Shown here: positions 34,101 through 43,300 of the stretch, piece by piece
Layout of the letters: every line of letters begins with the position of its first letter
Position numbering within the stretch: position 1 is the stretch's first letter
Assembly: GCA_016858145.1 (NCBI GenBank)
Contig: JAEHOE010000085.1
Span: 434,001-498,000 of the forward strand
Source: Edaphochlamys debaryana
Lineage: Eukaryota > Chlorophyta > Chlorophyceae > Chlamydomonadales
Length of the DNA stretch: 64,000 bases
Direction of reading: 5' to 3'
The notes under the pieces: generated by a model
Seen by the model: only the letters and a program-made list of their open reading frames with translations
Databases searched by the model: none
What the model was told of the DNA's origin: nothing
Translations under genes and position numbers: made by a program

Positions 34101-35609
34101 GCCGCCGCTCGCTGCGTGCTGGGCAGCGTTCCCGGCTTGCTGCGCACCCGGCCGCTCTGGATCCCCGTGGCGCACACGCTCCTCCGCCGCCTCCACCCTC
34201 AGTTCCACCCCTTATGCCTCCTCACGGCTGGCCGCCCCTCCCCGCCGCCCGTGGGGGGGCCCCGGCCCGCCGTCTACCGCCTCGGCAAGCTGCCCCTCCC
34301 GTCGTCCCCGGCCCTTCGGCAGCTCGTCCGCGCCTTCTCCTTCCTCCCGCCCATCCGCTCTCTCTCGGCGCCTGCTGCGGGGCCGTGGTGTGCGGCTGCC
34401 CCGGTCTTCGGCAACCCCTTCCTGGCGGACGCGGCGGGCTGCGGCCTGGAGCAGCGCTGCCCGCTCTGGCGCTCGGTCCGTGGCTTCGCCACCGTCGCGG
34501 ACGCGGTGCGGACGTGGGACGCGATGGCGCCTCTCGCCGCGCACTGGGCTGGTGCCGCCCCGCTCCATGCGTGCCCTCCGTACCGGCTTGCTGTCGCCGC
34601 CTCCTATCGCCAGCGCCTCTTGGACGCCCTCGCCCTCCCCCTCTCCGCCCTGCCCCTTCCGCTCCGCGCCTTCGACACGGGCCTCCCGTCCCTTCAGCTC
34701 GTGTTCACGTGCATCCCGCCCGCATGGGTGGCCGCAACTCGGGCTGCGGCTGCCTCCCCGGGGGTTGGCCCCCCCCCGTCCACTGCGGATGCCTGTGCCC
34801 GCCTCATTCGCTCGCTTGGGTGGCGCCTCCCTGGCGGCACCGCCGTCTCCCTTGGCGCCCTTACAGTCAAGATTGCCACGTCCCTCCAGCTGGGCCCGGC
34901 CCGGGCTGCCCTGCGGGCCCGCCATGTCGCCTTCTGCTCCTCCCTTGCGCTGCTCCCGCCCCCACCTGCAGGCCTTGGCGCCCTGGCGGCCCTCACTCCC
35001 CCGGTGGCCCTCGCCCTCGCCACCCTCCAGTCTACTCTGTCTCGTCTCTGGGCGCTCAAGTGGGACAACTGTCACAAGGAAGCCCTCTGGCGGCTGGCCC
35101 TCGATGGCTTCCCCGCGTTCCCCTTGCATGCGCGCGCACTGGTCCCGCCTGTGTGTGCGTGTGGCGCCCCCATGGTCGATCCCTCGGGGAGGGGCTCTGC
35201 CCGCTGGCATCACTTTTGGGGCTGCCCTGTCGCGCATGGTGTCGTCTCTGTCCTCTCGGCGACTGTTGGGGCTCCAGTTACTCCCTTTCAGTTGTGGCTT
35301 GCCGCCTGCCCCCCTGGGCTGTCGTCCGTGGTTTGGGATGTTGTTGTGCTTGCTGCCGTGTCCGCTATGGAGTGTGGGCGGCGGTCCCTGTTTGCGTCAC
35401 GGCCTGTCCTTCATGGGGTTCGTGCTCCTGTTGTCTCTGCGGGGGTCCTTGCCCGCGTATCTGCTCTTGCTGTCGCTGATTTTTGGGCCCGCCTTCGGGG
35501 CTTTGCTGCCCTGCAGCTTCCTCCCCCCCAGTGGGACCGTGTGTCTGTTGTGCATCCTTTTCTGGCGGCTTCCGCGGAGGGCGAGGTGGTGTATCGCGGG
35601 CCGCTCTAG
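31107..35609 (+). CDS. LINE ORF2: APE endonuclease and reverse transcriptase
   Basis: Uninterrupted 1500-aa polyprotein for target-primed reverse transcription. Endonuclease (~16-280): N22 (VGSHNVRG), E58 (CLQETW), D181/N183 (GDFNFV), D266/H267 (SDHRLL), all expected catalytic residues. Reverse transcriptase (~550-790): ANYRPITLLDTDYR, AFLDFYKAYD with catalytic D648, GVRQGCPLSPLLY, and motif C as YADN (746-749) where YADD is usual. After the RT, a Pro/Ala-rich insert (~790-870) with SHRRRRSPSPTSRGRG precedes a long thumb/tail region. Near 1349-1376, CACGAPM...HHFWGCPVA matches a zf-RVT-type zinc knuckle. The start ATG overlaps the ORF1 stop. Codon use is extremely GC-rich. Large antisense and +1 open frames across it are shadows. 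Confidence 0.93.
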   Translation: MAQAAPPAAPRAARPLRVGSHNVRGLLGPGGLHGPPTQLARHALLWHRQRLDIVCLQETWIPASAQAAAATALGAVASSLHCGLWHAFWAPAPNNFSGGTAILIRRSLLTTGALTFPGGAAAPVASPDGRLLHLPVSWGGHTVRLLSAYLPSGKPTLQRAFIADRLQPLAQGPGLHLWAGDFNFVCSPALDSTAGAGGRAPDVRTAAAFGAACPGLGDVFRLLHPSRRVYTCVRGASGSRLDRFHASAALLPFLPACGTAPGSASDHRLLVCCLRPSPAAPPLGPGLRRTRLYFLDHPDLVDAFQAWLAPAVAAAPVADSALLLWWPSFKRAVAATARALNDQARSRRLAASDAEAAARAVAEAAFAAVEAGDAAAVPAAVAAHGAAAAAAAAGATRLARRTHHAWLGTGERPSPAITQHLRPHAAAPPVTALRCPDGTYVTDPRRLPAVVAAFWQRVCSAPAPNPGARAQVLAALQASGVRLDPAGAAAAGSFLVSADEVAASLAAARPAASPGRDGLPPGLYHSFSGTFSPILARLFSAIGATGALPAGFLDGVIVSLPKAGPDPARPPDPADAANYRPITLLDTDYRTLARVLSRRLSPLLGACLDPEQTAYLPDRLIADNVLLLQLLPELLAASGGSAVVAFLDFYKAYDTIDRGFLLAAMATTGAGPGLLSWAWTLLAGARSSALVNGYTSAPVPIAAGVRQGCPLSPLLYLFIAQALLSWLKSNHVGITLDSLTITAAQYADNGQPVLPSLAAIPAFLAHMDTFGAASGQRLNLDKVKYLCVGAPAPPPPLPAAPAAAPAVAAPAPAAPPPSHRRRRSPSPTSRGRGARTPPPPPPVPAGVLPPAPPPIPSAPPAPPPRVVASAVALGVPFPSGPGAPFPWPGRLAGVWRAYTLVAALPLSAFGRAFAASGYGLSKLLYLAEFLGLPAGAALADLVRFTAALVDRRSTPAAHAAHPHAWLVGLGHASLALPPAAGGMGLLPLPEHVRARHAVAAARCVLGSVPGLLRTRPLWIPVAHTLLRRLHPQFHPLCLLTAGRPSPPPVGGPRPAVYRLGKLPLPSSPALRQLVRAFSFLPPIRSLSAPAAGPWCAAAPVFGNPFLADAAGCGLEQRCPLWRSVRGFATVADAVRTWDAMAPLAAHWAGAAPLHACPPYRLAVAASYRQRLLDALALPLSALPLPLRAFDTGLPSLQLVFTCIPPAWVAATRAAAASPGVGPPPSTADACARLIRSLGWRLPGGTAVSLGALTVKIATSLQLGPARAALRARHVAFCSSLALLPPPPAGLGALAALTPPVALALATLQSTLSRLWALKWDNCHKEALWRLALDGFPAFPLHARALVPPVCACGAPMVDPSGRGSARWHHFWGCPVAHGVVSVLSATVGAPVTPFQLWLAACPPGLSSVVWDVVVLAAVSAMECGRRSLFASRPVLHGVRAPVVSAGVLARVSALAVADFWARLRGFAALQLPPPQWDRVSVVHPFLAASAEGEVVYRGPL

Positions 35610-35783
35610 TGCGTTGTGTTTTGGCACGCTGTGCCCTGGCGTTGTTGGTGTTCGGCCTGTCCTGCGACTCTGACACTCTGGCATTCCTGGCTATCCATCG
35701 GCAGCTCCCGAACGATATCGGGGCATGCAGTGTGCGGTCTGGCACAATCAGGCCATTGCGAGTGGATTGCGATCCCTCGCCAC

Positions 35784-35788
35784 TGTAA
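35784..35788 (+). promoter_or_regulatory. TGTAA polyadenylation signal of the LINE
   Basis: TGTAA 175 bases after the ORF2 stop and about 27 bases before the terminal simple repeat, the expected position for 3'-end formation. Confidence 0.55.
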
Positions 35789-35814
35789 TCGCTGCTTCAC
35801 ACTACCCTGCACTG

Positions 35815-35838
35815 ACACAACACACAACACACAACACC
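35815..35838 (+). repeat. LINE 3' terminal ACACA-type simple repeat
   Basis: ACACAACACACAACACACAA followed by CACC forms the last recognisable element sequence. Several algal LINEs end in short CA-containing repeats rather than poly(A). Confidence 0.6.
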
Positions 35839-35857
35839 GGCCCTAGGCGAAGCCAGT

Positions 35858-36746
35858 ATGCAGTTCCCACGCCCCATCAGCAAAAACTATATTGGCACAC
35901 CACAGGAACAGGCAGCTGCGCGACAGCCTAGGGCCGATGCTAAGGCTGCACACCAGGCACGCGAGGCAGAGCGGGCGAAAAAGGAGGCGGCTCTGTGCCC
36001 CGAGGCTAGGATGGTTAAAGACACTTTCGTGTCGCTCCTAGCGTCCCTTCTGGATACCCTTCGCTGCATAGAGGCTCCAGTCTTGCGCGGGGTGTTCGTC
36101 AGGGCAATCAACGAGCTGGCCGCCGTCGTCCGCGACTTGATGATGGCTGCGGCTGAGCGGCACGCGGCCCTTCAGCGCGACTTCTCCGCGCTCAGCGAGG
36201 ACTATGGGGAGTTCAAGAGGGTGATAACACAAAACTACAACGTCACGGACCGCGCCATCGCGAGCCTCCGGAGGGAGCTCAAAGCGGACATCGCCCAGAC
36301 TGAGCGCTTCTCTGAGCTGATCGTGGAGACTGCCCCTAAGGAGGAGCGGGGCCGGCTGCTGCTGCGGGAGGTCTCAGATGAGATGGCGGACCGGCTGCGG
36401 TCGGGAGACCTGTCGAGGCTGGGCTTTTCGGGGCGCACTGAGCTCCAGGCTACCGTGCAGCGGAGCTGGAAGGGGGAGGGGGGGTGGAATGTGGTTGTCG
36501 GGGTAACGGCAGCACAGCGGGCTGAGTTTCGGCGCAGGGCGAAGGAGGTGCAGGGCGAAGGAGGTGCGGGTGGTGAGCGGGGTGGTGGTGACGCCCTACC
36601 TCAACGCGCTCGGCAGGGCGCTGAGGAAGGAGCGGAAGCCTATCTTCGATGAGCTGCAAGCCAAGGGCCTGGCGCCTCGCTGGTTTAAAGGGGCGGATAT
36701 CCTGTTTCGTGAGGGGGGGGGCTGGATGCGGCAGGGGTACCCTTAG
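35858..36746 (+). pseudogene. LINE ORF1-like protein gene, frameshifted, without a following ORF2
   Basis: An open frame from 35858 encodes a basic N-terminus, a long helical coiled-coil region (about residues 35-160) and the start of an RRM/CTD-like region (SGRTELQATVQRSWKGEGG; VTAAQRAEFRRRAKEV). It then leaves frame. The adjoining frame from 36564 continues the homology (YLNALGRALRKERKPIFDEL; LQAKGLAPRWFKGADILFRE) to a stop at 36744-36746. This C-terminal pattern (Arg...Pro...Leu...Gly...Leu) is that of LINE ORF1 RNA-binding domains. The break is a perfect 16-bp tandem duplication (36536-36551 and 36552-36567). No endonuclease or RT follows; the next gene is the subtilase. It could be a half-LINE (ORF1-only) element, or less likely a third ORF of the upstream LINE. 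Confidence 0.65.
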
Positions 36747-36905
36747 GGGATGGGCGGTTCTATGGCCCAGTTACGGGCGGGGTCAAGCCCCAGGCGGTTG
36801 ATGGTCGCGCTTTGCGCAGTTCTAGGTCTTGCAGGAGGCAAGGCCCGTGGAGTAGGCCGAACGGCCGCAGCGTCCAGCGCTGTGATTCTTTTGAGGATCC
36901 TTCAT

Positions 36906-36910
36906 TGTAA
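36906..36910 (+). promoter_or_regulatory. TGTAA polyadenylation signal after the ORF1-like pseudogene
   Basis: TGTAA 160 bases past the ORF1-like stop; a plausible 3' end for an independent transcript or element near 36925. Confidence 0.4.
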
Positions 36911-37201
36911 ACCCGAGGACTGGGCGGGTGGCTGGGGCGGGAGACAGGTCAGACGCCGTACTCGTGGCAGGCCGACACACCTGCACGCTTGTCTCCATCA
37001 CTATAGCCCTCAGCATTGGAGCCCCGCCGAGCCCGACGCATGGCTGCCGGGGCCATGGTGTGATCTGCCCGCCACATTTGGTAAGACGTACGACGCCTAT
37101 GCGAGTAAGCTTCCAGGCGCTGGCCACCTGGCCAGGCGTGCCTCTCTCGGACAGCCTGAGGAGCTTCTGCATCACGAGCTTATCCCCCGCATGCTTCCCG
37201 C

Positions 37202-37209
37202 GATAAAAT
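37202..37209 (+). promoter_or_regulatory. TATA-like element upstream of the subtilase
   Basis: GATAAAAT about 100 bases upstream of the ATG at 37306, the only AT-rich core-like motif in the region. Weak evidence. Confidence 0.3.
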
Positions 37210-37305
37210 GAACCGCGCATGTGCGCAAACGCAGCTGCACAGACTGCGCTTCAGTACCGCGACGTGAGCTGTCGAGCAAAACCGTGAGCCTAAAGAACTG
37301 TCAGC

Positions 37306-40300
37306 ATGAAGCTTCTCGTGTTCTTGCTTCTGGCGCTTGCTGTGGCCAAGGCTCGGGACGATGTCGCTTCGCTCGTCAGCGGCGCCGTGTTGCTCAGGTA
37401 GTTGTGCTTACCATCTTATGATGCTTGCTGCGATGGGAACAGCACCAGTTCGCTCGTAACCTGTCTCACTGCTCGCAAATCGTTTCCTCGGCAACAACCT
37501 CGTAATATCCCCAACAGGGACCCAGCAAGTGTGATTGGTGGCACAGATGATTCATCGGGCCCTTTGGACGGGGATGCTTCCGGCGGGCGCGATGTCGCGG
37601 CCGTCGGGAATCGCAAGCTGTTCCTCTTGGCGTACCGCGATGAAGGCAAGCACCACTCACGGCCTGACATCCAAGCTTCCGGCCCAGGCGCATTCGTGTT
37701 GCAACCCTTGGGGGTGGCCGAGCTCGGCAGGGCGGGCACCCCTAGAGTGCAAGCGTATGGGCCCCGCCCCCTCGCCCCGACCCTGCGGCTGCAGCCCCGA
37801 CCCCCGCACAGTCCGCTGCATCCCGCATCTACACCCATTCCGACCGCCAATTGACGCGTCCCTGCAGACTCCGCCTGGGCGCTGCGCGAGGAGCTGGTGC
37901 GGGGTGGTGCTGCCATCCTGTCGCACATCCCCGACCGCGTGCTGTTGGTCCTGGCCGAGCCCCGGCAGCTGCTGAGCGCGGCACGGAGGCGTGGAGCTCT
38001 GCTGGTGGGTTGAGAGAGTGGACGAGGCAGGGTGTGTGTGGGATAGCCCGCACCCTCCATCCCCACTTCATGGGAGGTGGCCTGTGGAGGGGCCTCAAGG
38101 AGGGGAAGGGAAAGGCTCGAGGGGCACGGCACCACCGTCCTGCCGCACTCGTCTGTAGTCGCAGGCACTGGGACCGTCGGCTCTGCTTGGCCCCCATGCC
38201 CACACCCTTACTTCCTGTATGCTGCCCTCAGGCCGAGTACGGATCCGCGTGGAAGTTGGCGCCAGGTGTGAGCGAAGCAGAGGCAGCGGTGCCGCCCGCC
38301 CAGCGCCGGCGCCTGCAGGAGGGCGGGGCAGCAGCTGTGGCAAAGCTGCTTTCTCCAGCTGAGCGGTCGGCGGTGGACGCCCAGCTCGCTGATAAGCTGC
38401 AAGCATGGGGCCAGAGAGGCGCTGCGACTGGAGGCCGGGGACCGGCGCGCCGGCGTCTGGGAGCCGAGGCGAGGCTGGATGAAGAGCTGGGCCCAGGCTC
38501 TGCCGGTGCCGTACAGCGGTACGGCATCAGCGCCCTGCTCACCCGCGGCCTCTCCGACGCGGCTCGCCGCTCGGTCCTGTCCGAGTGGCCCCCCGCACTG
38601 GCCGCAGCGCTGGGCCGTGTGGAGCCCACGGACCCGTGCGCACCCCAGGCCTCGGGGGAGGGCTTGAACGACGCACAGCTCACGCGGCTGCACGTGTACG
38701 TGTGCCCAGAGGTGAGCAGCCGAGGCCTGAGCCTAGCCCTCAGCCTTAAGCCTCCCAGTGCGTGTTTCAACCCTCTTTGCCCTAACCGCCTCATGCACGG
38801 CCGTCGTTCCGTCTGCCTTGGCCCCCCAGGACCTGGGCGCCGCCGCGGACTGGCTGTCCTCCATGCAGACCACCACGTGGGTCGCCCCCGTGTACCGCAG
38901 GAAACCCAAAAACGCGGTCGCCAGCTGGATCATGCAGACAGGTGCGAAGGACCGGCATGCGCCGAGCACGGCAGTGGTTGGAAGGAATGAAGCGCTTTCA
39001 CAGCTTGAAATGGTCTGTAGCCCAATGCTTCCCCGCGACCGGCGTGCCTGTTCCGTCCTTCCAGGTACAATTTCTGCTCAGCTGTACGGCACGTACGGAT
39101 TACCGTCGGTGCCGCCGCCTGATGGGCCCCAGCGGCCGTATTGGAAGGCCGGCCTAACGGGGAAGGGCGTTGTGGTCGGGGTAAGCGGGCTGCTGCTGGC
39201 TGGGTGCGGCGCTTGACCTGTCCTATCGGCGGCATACGACCGCAGAGCGAGGTTGCTTACCGCGGTTGCTTGGCCCCCCGCAGGTCTCCGACACGGGTGT
39301 CGACTTTGGGTAAGCCGCATGCAAGCCTGCCTCTGCCCAGTACACCCAAGCGTGACGGTTACTGGACTTCGCCCTGAGAACCACCAGTACCTGTGCACGC
39401 AACGCAGCAAACGCCCTTGTGTTGCTGACTGTATCCATGCTTTTTACTTGACCCGCCGCCCCTGCAGGCACTGCAGCTTTGTCGATGATGCCTTTCCGGT
39501 CAATGAGCTTCTCGACCGCATGACGGGGTATCCTGCGCGCTGGGTTGAGCCGCGTCACCGCAAGGTGGTGCAGGTCATGGCAGGAAGCGGGATATCGCCC
39601 GGCGACTGGAGGCCGGCGTTCGACTCGGACGGGTGCGTGGGAGTTTTGTGATCGAGCCAGGGAGCAAAGATAGAGCTGCATATGGCGTCGGGCTGACCCA
39701 AGCAAGCAAGGCGGGTGGCATGCAATATCTGCACCACACCCCTGTTGCCCACGTCTGTATACGGTACCCTTTCGGCCCTACCTCCCCCGCCCGTAGCCAT
39801 GGCACTCACGTATCCTGCACGGCGGTCGGATCAATCCCAACTGCAGACGGCCTTGGGTTCCTACAGATGAACATCACGGGCGCAGCGCCCATGGCCAAAC
39901 TGAGCTTTGTTTGTAGGTTGACTTCGCCTGCGCACATACATGCTCTGAGAACTAGAGGGCACCGAGGAGAGGGAAGCATAGTGCAAGCTAAACTCTGGCC
40001 GCATGTTTATTTGGCGCTGATCCTCTCATGCCCGACCCCCAACCGCAGCTGCAGACAATGATGACCTAACACTGCTCGAGGTGCGCGCACACGAGCGGTG
40101 GGGTGACCGGAGGGATGACAGGCAAAGACCGGAGGACGCGGAGGAGGCTTGCGTTGCAGATTGATGTTTTTGCTGATTGTTGCTTCTTGATCAACTAACA
40201 CAGGCCCATTTGGAAGTTGGCGCAAAGGTCTTTTCGTACTCTTTTGGGTCCAATAACCGCTACTACAATGAACAGTCTGCAGCTCTCGACCTGACGCTTT

Positions 40301-43300
40301 GGCGGCATCCCGGGCTCGTGGCTGCCATTGCCGTGTCAAACTATGGTGAGCAGCTGGGCTGCCTCGCTCGCTCAGAGGCTGCGCAGGCTATCCAGCAAGG
40401 GCTACCTATTAGAGATCTCTGCTGGCGGGATCCTCTAGACCCTCAGCCAAGTAAAGGTGGCGCCGATAACAAATAATGCCTAACTGTTTATGCTGGCGAA
40501 CAAGAGAGAAAGTCCTGGCGGCCAAGAGTTTTAAAGGCGGCCATTCAGCATGCGTGACACGTTATGCGTTCAGGCTTGCACACGCTCATGACACATTAAC
40601 CATTTGCCATGCTGAACTTTTCGTCAAATTTTGCTCCCACCCAGGAGACCAGGGCGGCTTCGTCAGCACGATTGGCGTCCCTGAGAATGCGAAGGTAGGC
40701 TGAACGGTGGTCTGCTTGCTGTAGTCTGTTAGCTCATCAAAGACGTGAGATATAGACTCAACAAAACGAGGCATGCGGCGGGCGTGGATACCGACCTTTG
40801 CGTTGCCTTCTCGCACGTTGCTTTGCATTTCCCTGGTGTGAGGCAGCGTAGTACGCGTAATGGCCGGACCGGAAGCAGATTTGTCTCTTAACGGCAAAGG
40901 CGGAGGGTGGACGTTGCCGACGCGTTGCGGGTCTTGCACGCGTGCCCCTGCGTGTGAGGTTATCATGTGCACCCATTGACCGTCCGTCGGCTTGCTGCGT
41001 GCTGCTCCTCCTCTTGCAGAACATTGTAGCGGTGGGGAACTCAGTAAATTATCCGTGGGTGAGTGGGTGTCAGGCTTGGCTCAGCATGGGAAACAAAGAG
41101 TGAGGTAGGGGCTGCTGAGCAACTTAACGCCGGAAGGGCGAGCGCTTAAGCAGGATGGAGGCGGCTCAGCTCAACCGCCATAGATAGATGTCCCTTGTGT
41201 GCAACGTGCTGTTGCCATTCTACTGTTGATGATGCGGATATCTGTTCCTCGCTTTCCCCATATGCTAGGGCGCTCGGCCTCCGTATTGGAATGATCCGGA
41301 GCAGTACGACACTCAGTACCAGGAAGACCTATGGCTGATGGAGTGGAACGACGTGTCGACCAACGCAACTCGTAACAACGTGGTAAGCGGGGCGTTTAAC
41401 AGTGCGGCATGGCGTGATAGGCTGCTGCGCATGCACCCACGCACTGAATGCGCCATGGCGAAGTCAGGCTGGCAGCGGGCTGGCTTGTTAGGCGCATGCC
41501 GGTGGAAGATGCGGTTTTATGACGCCGTTCATGGGGCCTTGCTTGGGCCGTCAAGCTCATACCGGATGGTATCAATGCTGCCTTGATCTTACTCTCCTGT
41601 CTCCCCCGAGCAGCTCGGGAACTTTGATAGAGGGAGCGAGCTTAAGCCCATCTTCCGGTGGAACCAGGTAATCTAAGGGGTACATAGCACCTGGGCTGTG
41701 GCCCAGACCGCTTAGCAAGGGCTAGCAAGGAGGGGAAGGCCGCCTATGCTTGACTGCAAGTCGAGGGCCAGTGCGAGCGAGGCGGGGACGAGCTGTGAGC
41801 CTCAAAGCACACAAGCACCTTTCGCAACAATTGACTGCAATTATCTCGACTGCCCTTCCACCATTCATAGGCACGCCCCGTTTTGCTGGCCTCTTCGGAT
41901 GGAAGTGGCTGCGGTAACCTCACCGCCGGCAACTTCACGGGCCGAGTGGCCCTTGTCCTCCTGGCCTACGGCAGCTGCACCACAGAGACCCGCGTCGCAA
42001 ACCTCAGTCAGGCTGGGGCCGTGGCCATTATATTTGCCGAGAAGACCGATACCTCACAGGTAGGTAGGGCGCAGCGCAGCGGGGTGGTTGAACTGAGCAG
42101 GGGCGCACGGTAGATGGGAGGTCCTGTGGTACCGGTATCAAGGCGGCCCGTACGTGCGGCGGACGCATCCAAAGCGACCCCTTCCTTAACGCATAGTTGG
42201 GGTGGGGTGCACGGGGCAATCGATTTGAAGTTGCTCAGTGCGCGGGGGCGCGAGATTGCTAGATGCCTCGTTCGGTAGGGGTAGCTAGGTAAAGATTCAC
42301 TTGAGAAAAGCCCTGCCCCCTCTCGCCCTCCCGCCCTCGCCGCCTTTTCCCGCTTGCAGATTGACGACTGGCCGGCCCCCTCAAAGCCCATCAGCGTGTT
42401 ACCCTCCATTGGAGTACCAAAGGCAAGGACTCACACCACTACTTGAATGATCAGTCCCAAAACAAGTGCAATGGCATTGCAATTGGTGGGCACCTTGAGT
42501 TCCGCTTGTCTAAATCCTTTCTGCCCTAAGCGCACCGTTTCACGTCCGTGAATACCGCAGAACCACGGCGACTTCCTGCGGGGCTTGTTTGTGAACACTA
42601 CGCTTCACTCCTTCCGGCTGAGGCGGGCGGTTGATGTGAGTCAGACGGGTTGAATGACTTGATTGGGGCATGCGGAGCGCGCGGCACGCGGAAGAGGGTA
42701 CCCAGAGTACCCGGACTCAGGGACAAAGCTGCTGATCGCAAGTTGCTTGAACCCTGAGACCTCAGTGCCCGACATCTATCCGCCTTATTGACCAACAACT
42801 TGATTGCACGCACCCTGCCATTGACAAGCGCAGCCGGTGGGCATTGACACGATCGTGGACTACAGCGCCTCGGGACCCTCAGTCGATGGCCGCATCAAGC
42901 CCGACCTTGTGGCACCGGTGCGTGCGTCGCCCCTAGCTAGCCTGAATCTATGTTGCCATCTTTGCCTTAGCGTCAATAGGGCGCCGCTCTCTGGCACATG
43001 GCTGGCCCTCTCTGCAGCCTGCATGCGCTGTCGCGGCCTCTCATGCACTCCCCCTAACAATGCGACGTGCACTGCTCCGGTGCGTGTACCGTGCGTATGC
43101 GCAGGGCCTCGCCCTGGTCTCTGCCAAGGCCGCAACGACAGGCTTCAACTACTACTCAAACAGTAAGCGCACCTCTGCGAGAAACCTCTGGCTACGGCGC
43201 TTCTTGCCTGCTAGCCGCTCGCTTGCGCCTATTGCGCCTAGCCTACAAGCCACCTGACGATGGCGCCGGACAGAGCTTACTTTTGACTGGTAATAACTGG

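Larger units (their letters stand above)
29676..35838 (+). mobile_element. Non-LTR retrotransposon (LINE, L1-like with APE endonuclease), near full length
   Basis: A two-ORF LINE: ORF1 (29722-31107) and ORF2 (31107-35609) overlap by one base (TAATG). ORF2 has an apurinic-type endonuclease, reverse transcriptase and C-terminal zinc knuckle; there is no RNase H motif or LTR. A 3' UTR of ~230 bases contains TGTAA (35784-35788) and ends in an ACACA-type simple repeat (35815-35838). The 5' limit is provisional: I placed it at the GCCTA tandem just before ORF1, but the G-rich stretch at 29557-29620 could belong to its 5' UTR. No target-site duplication was identified with confidence. Both ORFs are uninterrupted, so the copy is young. 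Confidence 0.88.

Noticed and set aside
33466..35673. 735-aa plus-strand ORF in a second frame
   Set aside because: Pro/Ser/Arg-rich frame shadow of ORF2; no domain.
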